Shown here one piece after another: positions 1 to 8,960 of a stretch of 64,000 nt of DNA. Numbering within the stretch: position 1 is the first letter of the stretch; each line of letters begins with the position of its first letter. The notes below the pieces were generated by a model. The model saw only the letters and a program-made list of their open reading frames with translations, made no database searches and had not been told where the DNA came from. This stretch comes from Planococcus citri (lineage: Eukaryota > Arthropoda > Insecta > Hemiptera > Pseudococcidae), in the NCBI RefSeq assembly GCF_950023065.1, contig NC_088677.1, positions 59,111,469 to 59,175,468 of the forward strand. The letters run 5' to 3'. Both the position numbers and the translations under genes were made by a program.

Positions 1-720
1 TCTAATAAGCAAAAAAGAGGGGCACAGTACTACATAAATCTACCTCAATTTCATAGCTGTACCATTTTCAATGAAAATTTGGTTGCCATAGAATTAAATA
101 AGGTTAAGATTGTGTATGATAAGCCTATTTATATTGGTTTTTCTGTCTTGGACTCTTCTAAACTGCTTATGTACAATTTCCATTACAATGTAATAAAGCC
201 ACTGTATAATGATAAGGTTGAACTTTGTTATACTGATACAGACTCCTTGCTCTATGACATAACAACCTATAACTTTTATGCAGATATCTTACCCCTTGTA
301 CCTACTCATTTTGACACTAGTGACTATCCTAAGGAAAATATCTACAATTTTCCACTAGTAAATAAGAAAGTCATTGGAAAATTCAAAGATGAATGCAATG
401 GCAAGATCATGTATGAATTTATAGGTTTAAAATCAAAGTCGTATTGTTTTAAAGTAGAAGATAAAGTAACTAAAAAATGTAAAGGTATTAAAAAATGTGT
501 TGTGAAAGAAGATATAAAAATGGATGAATTTAAAACATGTTTAGAGAATAAAACAACCATTTTTAAGCCCATGTATAATTTTTGTACTAATAAACATGTA
601 ATGTATACCCAATTGTTAAATAAGAAAGCCTTGAGCTTTGCAGATGATAAGAGATTTTTATTACCTAATGGCATAGAAACCCTTCCTTGGGGTCACTATA
701 GAATAAGCAAATATCAATAA
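1..720 (+). CDS. Protein-primed family B DNA polymerase, left copy, 3' part only
   Basis: This is the C-terminal 239 codons of the same polymerase that is complete at 3551-7342, in inverted orientation. The frame is open from base 1 and stops with TAA at 718-720. It corresponds to residues 1025-1263 and includes the catalytic motif C, YTDTDS, near bases 229-246. The only protein difference from the other copy that I saw is Cys instead of Arg at the position equivalent to 1219. The 5' part lies outside the window, so it is unknown whether this copy is complete. The gene runs toward the palindrome centre, as does its partner. If the palindrome is an assembly artefact, this copy does not exist as a separate locus. 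Confidence 0.85.
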   Translation, partial: SNKQKRGAQYYINLPQFHSCTIFNENLVAIELNKVKIVYDKPIYIGFSVLDSSKLLMYNFHYNVIKPLYNDKVELCYTDTDSLLYDITTYNFYADILPLVPTHFDTSDYPKENIYNFPLVNKKVIGKFKDECNGKIMYEFIGLKSKSYCFKVEDKVTKKCKGIKKCVVKEDIKMDEFKTCLENKTTIFKPMYNFCTNKHVMYTQLLNKKALSFADDKRFLLPNGIETLPWGHYRISKYQ

Positions 721-1180
721 GGTTTCTGTTTATATAATACTCATACCTACTCATGTACTTACATTGTAATTAGATACCTATCTGTAGTGTTGTTTTTAGA
801 TAGTAGGTAATCCAATTGATGTATAATAATTGCATATCAATAAACACTTGAAAATGAATTTTCTTTTCATTTAATCAATCACCTATTGCTCAGTTGAACA
901 TTTAGTTTCTGATAATGAAAGCCAAGATCTACCCATTCCACTCAAATGATTGTATGGCTCCTATGATATACCTCTGAAAAGAAGCAGCTCAATATATTCA
1001 CACGCTCACAACACCTGCTTACTTGGAGGGAACATACATGTGCAGTAGGGTGTACTTTATTTATATGTGGTGGAAAATTGTTTCCGTTGGTTTTCCCTCC
1101 CACCTCCTTCCCCCAAGTTGTTACCTCAGATGAGAAAATCACAGTATGAAATTTTCACACCCCTCAGTGAAAAATAAGTG

Positions 1181-1985
1181 ATGCAGGTGAGCCTCCAATT
1201 TTACAAATTATGAAAAAATTGAAGTGTCAGAAAGAATTCAAAATTTTCATCTTTCTAGGTTTAACACCTACTTGGACAAAATCAGCTTATATACAAATTT
1301 CAGCCCCCCCCCCCTAATAATACCCCCAAGACTAATCCTTGATTAGAAGGGAGAGCTCTTATTTATACCTACTTATGAACAAAAATTTGTCAATACCCTA
1401 ATGTTGTCAAGTTAAGTGAGAAAAATGTCTCCAATCATGCAGGTAGAAATGAGTCATGCCAGCAAGACACTCCCTCTTGCATTCGCAAAATACATACATG
1501 AGAAATCCAAAAAACTTCCAGTTGTAACGCCTCAGTCAAGTCCATACTTAATTGCAATCAATGTATACACCAATTCCACTAATCTATTTCCACCTACCTA
1601 CTTATGAAAAAATTGATGTCATAATGTTGTAAGGGGTTTCAAGACAAATTTCTCCAATCATGCTAGTAAAAATCAGTTTTGCCAGGAAGCCCTCCAAATA
1701 TAACAAAATATGACAAAATTGAAGTGTCAGAAAAAATTCAACATTTTCAACTTTCTAGTTCTGACACCTCAACCAAGTCCCTACATGGGTGAAATCAACT
1801 CATATACCAATTTTAGCCCTCCTATCTCCACCCAAGACTAACCAGTGGATTAGAAAGGAGAGCTCTTATTTATGCCTAATAATGAAAAAAATATTTGATT
1901 ACACCCTAATGTTGTCAGGTTTCTTGAGAAAAATGTCTCCAATCATGGCTGTTGCTGAAAATACCCCCCCCCCCCAAATGTACAA
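1181..1985 (+). repeat. Degenerate tandem repeat of about 220-285 bp in the left arm
   Basis: Related blocks recur along the left arm. The phrase TCTCCAATCATG recurs near 1428, 1651 and 1936. GAGAGCTCTTATTTAT recurs at 1351 and 1858, 507 bp apart. The block around 1200-1310 resembles 1685-1830. Unit length is irregular, roughly 223 and 285 bp, which suggests old units with indels. It lies between the polymerase stop codon and the palindrome centre. Poly-C runs at 1304-1314 and 1964-1975 interrupt it. No coding potential is credible here. Confidence 0.7.
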
Positions 1986-2104
1986 GAAATCTGAAAAATT
2001 GAAATTGTTACATTTTTTACATTCTAAGCCTCAAATTTAGTTCATTTTCATTAAAAATACAGTTAAGTACATTTCATCTCCCTACTTACATACTAGATGG
2101 AAAT

Positions 2105-2165
2105 TCTCAGAGTATACTCTGAGAAAGCGGAAAAGTTTTCAACTTTCTCAGAGTATACTCTGAGA
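2105..2165. repeat. Palindrome hinge: two 20-bp perfect palindromes around a 21-nt centre
   Basis: TCTCAGAGTATACTCTGAGA occurs at 2105-2124 and again at 2146-2165, and each copy is its own reverse complement. Between them, 2125-2145 is itself almost palindromic, with two mismatched pairs and one central base (G2135). This marks the exact symmetry centre of the large inverted repeat. Such a structure would extrude easily as a cruciform and could be the fused ends of two elements. The role is inferred. Confidence 0.9.
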
Positions 2166-2284
2166 ATTTCCATCTAGTATGTAAGTAGGGAGATGAAATG
2201 TACTTAACTGTATTTTTAATGAAAATGAACTAAATTTGAGGCTTAGAATGTAAAAAATGTAACAATTTCAATTTTTCAGATTTC

Positions 2285-3090
2285 TTGTACATTTGGGGGG
2301 GGGGGGGTATTTTCAGCAACAGCCATGATTGGAGACATTTTTCTCAAGAAACCTGACAACATTAGGGTGTAATCAAATATTTTTTTCATTATTAGGCATA
2401 AATAAGAGCTCTCCTTTCTAATCCACTGGTTAGTCTTGGGTGGAGATAGGAGGGCTAAAATTGGTATATGAGTTGATTTCACCCATGTAGGGACTTGGTT
2501 GAGGTGTCAGAACTAGAAAGTTGAAAATGTTGAATTTTTTCTGACACTTCAATTTTGTCATATTTTGTTATATTTGGAGGGCTTCCTGGCAAAACTGATT
2601 TTTACTAGCATGATTGGAGAAATTTGTCTTGAAACCCCTTACAACATTATGACATCAATTTTTTCATAAGTAGGTAGGTGGAAATAGATTAGTGGAATTG
2701 GTGTATACATTGATTGCAATTAAGTATGGACTTGACTGAGGCGTTACAACTGGAAGTTTTTTGGATTTCTCATGTATGTATTTTGCGAATGCAAGAGGGA
2801 GTGTCTTGCTGGCATGACTCATTTCTACCTGCATGATTGGAGACATTTTTCTCACTTAACTTGACAACATTAGGGTATTGACAAATTTTTGTTCATAAGT
2901 AGGTATAAATAAGAGCTCTCCCTTCTAATCAAGGATTAGTCTTGGGGGTATTATTAGGGGGGGGGGGCTGAAATTTGTATATAAGCTGATTTTGTCCAAG
3001 TAGGTGTTAAACCTAGAAAGATGAAAATTTTGAATTCTTTCTGACACTTCAATTTTTTCATAATTTGTAAAATTGGAGGCTCACCTGCAT
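2285..3090 (-). repeat. Degenerate tandem repeat in the right arm (mirror copy)
   Basis: This is the reverse complement of the irregular tandem repeat at about 1181-1985, with the same 223 and 285 bp spacings. The matching poly-G runs are at 2295-2307 (13 G, one longer than its partner) and 2957-2967. It lies between the hinge and the 3' end of the intact polymerase gene. Confidence 0.7.
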
Positions 3091-3550
3091 CACTTATTTT
3101 TCACTGAGGGGTGTGAAAATTTCATACTGTGATTTTCTCATCTGAGGTAACAACTTGGGGGAAGGAGGTGGGAGGGAAAACCAACGGAAACAATTTTCCA
3201 CCACATATAAATAAAGTACACCCTACTGCACATGTATGTTCCCTCCAAGTAAGCAGGTGTTGTGAGCGTGTGAATATATTGAGCTGCTTCTTTTCAGAGG
3301 TATATCATAGGAGCCATACAATCATTTGAGTGGAATGGGTAGATCTTGGCTTTCATTATCAGAAACTAAATGTTCAACTGAGCAATAGGTGATTGATTAA
3401 ATGAAAAGAAAATTCATTTTCAAGTGTTTATTGATATGCAATTATTATACATCAATTGGATTACCTACTATCTAAAAACAACACTACAGATAGGTATCTA
3501 ATTACAATGTAAGTACATGAGTAGGTATGAGTATTATATAAACAGAAACC

Positions 3551-6500
3551 TTATTGATATTTGCTTATTCTATAGTGACCCCAAGGAAGGGTTTCTATGC
3601 CATTAGGTAATAAAAATCTCTTATCATCTGCAAAGCTCAAGGCTTTCTTATTTAACAATTGGGTATACATTACATGTTTATTAGTACGAAAATTATACAT
3701 GGGCTTAAAAATGGTTGTTTTATTCTCTAAACATGTTTTAAATTCATCCATTTTTATATCTTCTTTCACAACACATTTTTTAATACCTTTACATTTTTTA
3801 GTTACTTTATCTTCTACTTTAAAACAATACGACTTTGATTTTAAACCTATAAATTCATACATGATCTTGCCATTGCATTCATCTTTGAATTTTCCAATGA
3901 CTTTCTTATTTACTAGTGGAAAATTGTAGATATTTTCCTTAGGATAGTCACTAGTGTCAAAATGAGTAGGTACAAGGGGTAAGATATCTGCATAAAAGTT
4001 ATAGGTTGTTATGTCATAGAGCAAGGAGTCTGTATCAGTATAACAAAGTTCAACCTTATCATTATACAGTGGCTTTATTACATTGTAATGGAAATTGTAC
4101 ATAAGCAGTTTAGAAGAGTCCAAGACAGAAAAACCAATATAAATAGGCTTATCATACACAATCTTAACCTTATTTAATTCTATGGCAACCAAATTTTCAT
4201 TGAAAATGGTACAGCTATGAAATTGAGGTAGATTTATGTAGTACTGTGCCCCTCTTTTTTGCTTATTAGATTCAAACTGAGTAGCAAGTCTAACATCAAT
4301 CCGTTTTTCAACAGATTCCATGGTTTTCCCAAAAACTGAATTGTTCATCAACTTCCAAAAATCTTTTTCAAATTCAGTCTTTGCTTGGGCTCTTTTTGAG
4401 GTGTTTAGGTCAATGTAGGGTTTCAGCCAACGAGATTGTCTAAATTTTAAAATTCTATGTATTTTGCTCAGTTTTAGACCATGAGTAAGACACTGTTTCA
4501 AGTTGGAGTAGTGAATGATGTAATTTTTTTTGTTGAGAACATTTGCAATTAATTTAGGTTGTTTTGATTCTGCTCCTGGGGGAATCATAGATTCAGGACA
4601 GAATGGAAAATCTCTGTGAAAATCATGCAATTCTTGAGGATATTCCAGATCTACTTCTAAAATATAACCGGTTTCAGAATCATCATTAACCTCAAATACA
4701 TTGAAATTTCTCACCTTCTCTACCCACTCAAACTCACTATGACCAAGATAGCTACTCAGACTATGTCCATACAAGTTGTTACAATCCAAATAAACCAAAT
4801 AATGGGAAGGTTTAGATGGGTCAAAATTTCTCATAAAAGTATTGTTAGCTATAGCTTTCCTTTTTGAGCACTGAGAAAGACCACCTCGGATTCCTTTCTT
4901 AATGAAATGAACCATATCTATGTCAGTCAATAGATCTAGAGTAATTTTAGTATATTTTAGCATGGCATCCCAGCTAAGTCCTGGAGAAGTGAAGTAGTGA
5001 GCAGGATCTAATTTGTAGGTATCAAGGCATAAATCTCGAAAGTTTTCAAAAACATCAGTAAGGAGCAAGACATCTGTTTTAAGGTATAAATCAGAGTATT
5101 CACCTAAATTTTTACAGTTGAACTTTTTCCAAATTTCCCCTGCCCGCTTGTACTCCTCATCTGTGACCCCAGATTTCGTTAATTTTGAGTAAAAGTCATC
5201 TTTTGATGGTAAATGTTCCAATTTAAGCTTTTCCTCACAGTCAGTAAATTCATAGGGAAACACCCCTTTCAAGTTCATTAATTGAAATTCTTCCTGATCC
5301 TGAAAGTGAGATGCCAGGGTTTTGAGCTGAGTAGGAGGTAAATTTTTTACAAGACTATCTAAACTAGCTGGCAAAAACCTATAAGAATCTAGAAACCTAA
5401 GTTTTATACTCTCTTTTTTAACTCCCCCTTGAGAATCAATGCAATCTATTCCTATGTATTTTGTGAAAGAAATATACTTTTCTTTAGTGTTGGCTATTAA
5501 ATCAACCTTACTTTTATCACAACCTATCTCTGGAATAATGAAATGAGCATCATAATTGCTCAAGTTATGGAGAATTACAGGTACAAAATTTGACCTTTTT
5601 AAATTTATATTACAATTTTGGTGGGCACTATTTCGATAAATTCCAGTAAAATGATCATGATCCCTAACCTTAATTTCACCATCTATGTATTTTTTTTCAC
5701 AAATGTAACACTCAGTAGAGTCTCTGAAGTGTTTTTTTTGTTCAGGAGTTAGAGGTTTCATAGGTATGGTTTTAGAAAAGTAGGTATGTGCTCGCCTAGC
5801 TTCTTCTTGTAAGTAGGTCCAGAACTGTTTTACACAATCTGACCCTCTATACAAAAAGTATCTGTCTAATTTTGAGTCAAAAGAGCACTTTGTATAACAA
5901 GCAAAACTAAATGGTTCATGTAAGGAGACATTCTCAGTATGGGATATGGTGGGATCAGGGGAGCAGGAGGAGAATGGTTTTAAGTAGGCTTCAAAATCAG
6001 CATAAATTACAAAAGGAACACGGAGCATTTTATGCACATTTTTGAAATTTATTTTTGCTTTCTCACCCTCTGGCAAAACACTCACAATATGATTACAGTC
6101 ATTTTTTTCATGTTTTTTCAATTTTTCCAATGAATTAAAATTTATTAAACAGCCATTACATATATATTTTTGATTTTTGACTTTATTCAATTGTGAAGAA
6201 ACCAGTCTACTTAAATTTTTTATCCAGCAGTAATGTCCACTCCCTTTCTCATTTTGAATATATAGCAGGTTGATGTGAACTTGATTTGGAGCATAATTTC
6301 CAGAGAAATATAAAGGTCCTACTACTGTTTCCCCCTCAACCCCAAAAACATTGATACTGATCAAAGGATTAATTTTTTCAAATTTTTTAATGTCACTGAG
6401 CTTCATGGGAAATTCAATGCCATCAAATTTTAAAACTTCTTTATAATCTGGGTAAGAACTGGTTCTATAAGGATGCTCAAAATGTTCACGAGGATACAGA

Positions 6501-7342
6501 GCTGATATAACAGCCCAGGCAAAGCAAGCTTGATCCTCATTTTGAATATTTATGATAGCTTTTTTATTAGCCAACCATTTAGGCAGAGGTATGTATGAGC
6601 TGCCTCCAATTGGTTTATACTTATTGATATTTACCTCCAAAAATAAAATTTTTTCCAAAGACCACCCAGACCCCTTGCTTTGAAATTCCTCACTCTTAGT
6701 TTTGATCATATTTTCAAATTGTTGATAAGCCCCCTCCAAATCACCACTTTCAGCACAGTAAATAATATTCTTAGTATTAAATGATTTTACATCAGACATT
6801 TCAATAGGTTTATAATACTTGGCAAATAATTCCAAATTATACTTAAAGCTAGAAAGTTTACCAGCAGTCTCTGCCAGGATGTCTTCAACCTCAGGGCGCA
6901 GACCGCTTAAACATTCAGTAATGTCATAATAGGACTCATTCGGCGTGATTCTGTAGGTTTTGATCCGATTTTTGAAGGCACTTTTGATTTCCTCAATTTT
7001 AGCATTTAGTGTTCTGAAGCGACAGTTATTTTTATGCTCCAAGCTCTTGAGATGACCCAGATACTTGTTCAAGTCAATATCTTTATTACATTCTTGACAA
7101 TGCTTGATTGAGTAAGATTTCATTTTTTTATTAGGGTAAATATTCTCTACATCAGATGCTGGTCGTTTTAATGTGCAATTCCAATGCTTAACATGCACTT
7201 TATAGTTGTCTTCACGAGTGAATTCATGTTCACAACGTTCACATTTGAAACTTTTCAGACTTCTATGTCTTGATTGCAAATGGCGTTCTAAATTGAACCG
7301 CTTATTGAAAGATTGACCACACACATAACATGTAAATGTCAT
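3551..7342 (-). CDS. Protein-primed family B DNA polymerase of a Polinton/adintovirus-like element, intact, 1263 aa
   Basis: This is a single uninterrupted frame. Three zinc-finger-like C2H2/C2HC units lie at residues 5-26, 34-53 and 82-103. A Cys/His segment (QACFAWA 271-277; GHYCWI 369-374) is followed by a CxxC...H...C motif at 395-416. The 3'-5' exonuclease shows YADFEAY (447-453, D449/E451), HNLSNYD (592-598) and YLKTDVLLLTD (753-763). Between the first two is an HNH/endonuclease VII-like insert: C545, C548, RDHDH 560-564, G567, R570, H574, C577, N578. Polymerase motif A is YLDCNNLYG (851-859), motif B is KLMNNSVFGK (997-1006) and motif C is YTDTDS (1101-1106). The family (DNA_pol_B_2) copies linear genomes from a terminal protein. 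Length fits a complete member. ATG 7340-7342 gives the first zinc finger at residue 5. No stops or frameshifts were seen, so it is young or maintained. Integrase, capsid and packaging ATPase genes were not found in the window. Confidence 0.93.
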   Translation of the reverse strand: MTFTCYVCGQSFNKRFNLERHLQSRHRSLKSFKCERCEHEFTREDNYKVHVKHWNCTLKRPASDVENIYPNKKMKSYSIKHCQECNKDIDLNKYLGHLKSLEHKNNCRFRTLNAKIEEIKSAFKNRIKTYRITPNESYYDITECLSGLRPEVEDILAETAGKLSSFKYNLELFAKYYKPIEMSDVKSFNTKNIIYCAESGDLEGAYQQFENMIKTKSEEFQSKGSGWSLEKILFLEVNINKYKPIGGSSYIPLPKWLANKKAIINIQNEDQACFAWAVISALYPREHFEHPYRTSSYPDYKEVLKFDGIEFPMKLSDIKKFEKINPLISINVFGVEGETVVGPLYFSGNYAPNQVHINLLYIQNEKGSGHYCWIKNLSRLVSSQLNKVKNQKYICNGCLINFNSLEKLKKHEKNDCNHIVSVLPEGEKAKINFKNVHKMLRVPFVIYADFEAYLKPFSSCSPDPTISHTENVSLHEPFSFACYTKCSFDSKLDRYFLYRGSDCVKQFWTYLQEEARRAHTYFSKTIPMKPLTPEQKKHFRDSTECYICEKKYIDGEIKVRDHDHFTGIYRNSAHQNCNINLKRSNFVPVILHNLSNYDAHFIIPEIGCDKSKVDLIANTKEKYISFTKYIGIDCIDSQGGVKKESIKLRFLDSYRFLPASLDSLVKNLPPTQLKTLASHFQDQEEFQLMNLKGVFPYEFTDCEEKLKLEHLPSKDDFYSKLTKSGVTDEEYKRAGEIWKKFNCKNLGEYSDLYLKTDVLLLTDVFENFRDLCLDTYKLDPAHYFTSPGLSWDAMLKYTKITLDLLTDIDMVHFIKKGIRGGLSQCSKRKAIANNTFMRNFDPSKPSHYLVYLDCNNLYGHSLSSYLGHSEFEWVEKVRNFNVFEVNDDSETGYILEVDLEYPQELHDFHRDFPFCPESMIPPGAESKQPKLIANVLNKKNYIIHYSNLKQCLTHGLKLSKIHRILKFRQSRWLKPYIDLNTSKRAQAKTEFEKDFWKLMNNSVFGKTMESVEKRIDVRLATQFESNKQKRGAQYYINLPQFHSCTIFNENLVAIELNKVKIVYDKPIYIGFSVLDSSKLLMYNFHYNVIKPLYNDKVELCYTDTDSLLYDITTYNFYADILPLVPTHFDTSDYPKENIYNFPLVNKKVIGKFKDECNGKIMYEFIGLKSKSYCFKVEDKVTKKCKGIKKCVVKEDIKMDEFKTCLENKTTIFKPMYNFRTNKHVMYTQLLNKKALSFADDKRFLLPNGIETLPWGHYRISKYQ

Positions 7343-7424
7343 TGTAATGTGTTATCAAGGTAAGCAGTAGAATTGTGAGAAATGTGATGACAACGAAGCA
7401 CTGCACTTGAAATGTTGTAAAAAT

Positions 7425-7714
7425 TGATGTAAAACACACTATCAGCAGGTATCAAGTGTGTGAAAATGCACAAAACTGCAAAAAAATTGATGTAAAATGC
7501 AACATCAACAGGTGTAAAGTTATTAAAACAGATAAAACTGCAGTCAATTAGTACACAAGTTGCAAAAAATGATGTAAAACACAATATCAGCAGGTATCAA
7601 GTGTGTGAAAATGCACAAAACTGCAAAAAAATTGATGTAAAATGTAACATCAACAGGTGTAAAGTTATTAAAACAGATAAAACTGCAGTCAATTAGTACA
7701 CAAGTTGCAAAAAA
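7425..7714. repeat. Two-copy 145-bp tandem repeat upstream of the polymerase
   Basis: The segment containing ATCAGCAGGTATCAAGTG occurs at 7441 and again at 7586, 145 bp apart, and the copies are nearly identical. Each copy has an internal half-repeat: a GATGTAAAA..CAGGT..AAA pattern recurs about 72 bp later. It starts about 80 bp upstream of the polymerase ATG, so it probably lies in the promoter or 5' leader. A regulatory role is inferred only. Confidence 0.85.
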
Positions 7715-7740
7715 TGATAAAGCTGCAATTAATTAGTTGT

Positions 7741-8960
7741 AAAGACAGCAAGCATAACAGCATGGATGAGAAGTCAGCTATACTTCTAGAAAATGCAAAC
7801 ATAAATGAAGAAGATTCTCCCTAAACTTGTTATTTTATAGTTTCTGCTTTGGTAAGATCCACCCTCCTTAATATAATATAAGCCACGCCCCTAGATAGCA
7901 ACACCATCATCCTTTCAACCCTCTTTTAAAATTCTAGTCCATAAATTAATTCTTAACATCTTCGAGGTGGTCGCCTAAAACCCTTTTTAATAACCCAACT
8001 TACATAAAATATTTCTAAACATCAACCAGTTTCACTTAAAATGTCATTCTACAAAGGATCCTAATTTAAATAAATAATCTAGACATCTTTGAATGTGGCG
8101 GCATGCCACCCACATCTCTAACAGCCACCCACTTTGAATATAGAAATTCCAGGCATACCTGATTCAACCCCTTTTTAGGTATTTGGATAAATTTATAACC
8201 TAACAGTGCAGTTGTGTTGCATCACCCTACTTTGTACAGGCACTCAGTGTGTAGCTAATGCTTCCTTCCTGCTTATGTACATCTAACCCTCTTTTAAAAG
8301 ACATCTTTGATGCTGCCACTACCACCAGCCATCCCCACATACATAAATTATCTTGACAACCCTTTCTATTAAATTAAGGTAGTCTAACATCAGTTGGTAT
8401 AAGGTAACTGGTTTCATTATAGTGAACCCTTTCTTATAAAAATAATATCAGGCAACCATTAGTTCCAAATAATAAATTTTATAGCAAGTCAACTGGTTTT
8501 ACTTTTAGTATAGCAAGCTCTTTAAATGTAGCCGCCACCCTGTGGAGTTGTGAACGCGTTAAGTGCATCTACCAAACCACCCTCTTTTAAAACACATTCC
8601 ATGTAGTCGTCCTTGCAACACTGCCGCTTGCCTACATCTTCACGACGATCCTTTTTAATAGATATAGAAAAATAAATAAAACTGTACCATGCACTCCCTT
8701 AATTAGAATAAACTGAAACAAGCAGTTTTATAATAACTATGTCGATGCAGGTAGGTACTTTACATATTTTTGGCAAATATAGATTTTAATCAATGAAATA
8801 AAGATACCTAAGATGCATAATTACGTAGGTATAGCTAGGTATGGGACCACCTGTGGTGACACAAACCCTTCTCTCGTAACATTCTTTACCCATTACAAAA
8901 TGAATCAGACTTTAACCTTTTTCTGTCTCTCGCACTCACACACATACGTGTATCAATAGC
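7741..8960. other. Non-coding stretch with recurring CCCTCTTTTAAA-type words
   Basis: No gene was recognised. The word AACCCTCTTTTAAAA or close variants (CCCTTTTTAA, CCCTTTCTTATAAA, CCACCCTCTTTTAAA) recurs near 7918, 7980, 8170, 8285, 8360, 8425, 8580 and 8650. The interval is about 60-150 bp, often followed by TCTAG or ACATC-like text. It looks like a very degenerate tandem array. A 20-codon frame opens at 7762 and stops at 7824, too short to call. Confidence 0.45.

Larger units (their letters stand above)
1..4270. repeat. Long inverted repeat (palindrome) with polymerase gene copies tail to tail
   Basis: Bases 1 to about 2124 are the reverse complement of about 2146 to 4270 (coordinate sums of 4270-4271). 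The left arm is cut by the window start, so the true palindrome is longer. I found two differences between the arms: T583 against the complement of G3688, which changes a codon (Cys versus Arg), and a homopolymer of 12 C (1964-1975) versus 13 G (2295-2307). The hinge is about 21 nt. The near-identity means either very recent duplication or gene conversion, an element that replicates through inverted junctions, or an assembly or library fold-back. Sequence alone cannot separate these. Confidence 0.93.

Noticed and set aside
7339..7584. 81-codon frame overlapping the polymerase start on the same strand
   Set aside because: It is a translation of the 145-bp tandem repeat and overlaps the leader of the real gene.
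7762..7824. 20-codon frame starting ATGGATGAGAAG, divergent from the polymerase
   Set aside because: Too short, with no splice donor and no family; listed only because the first codons look coding.
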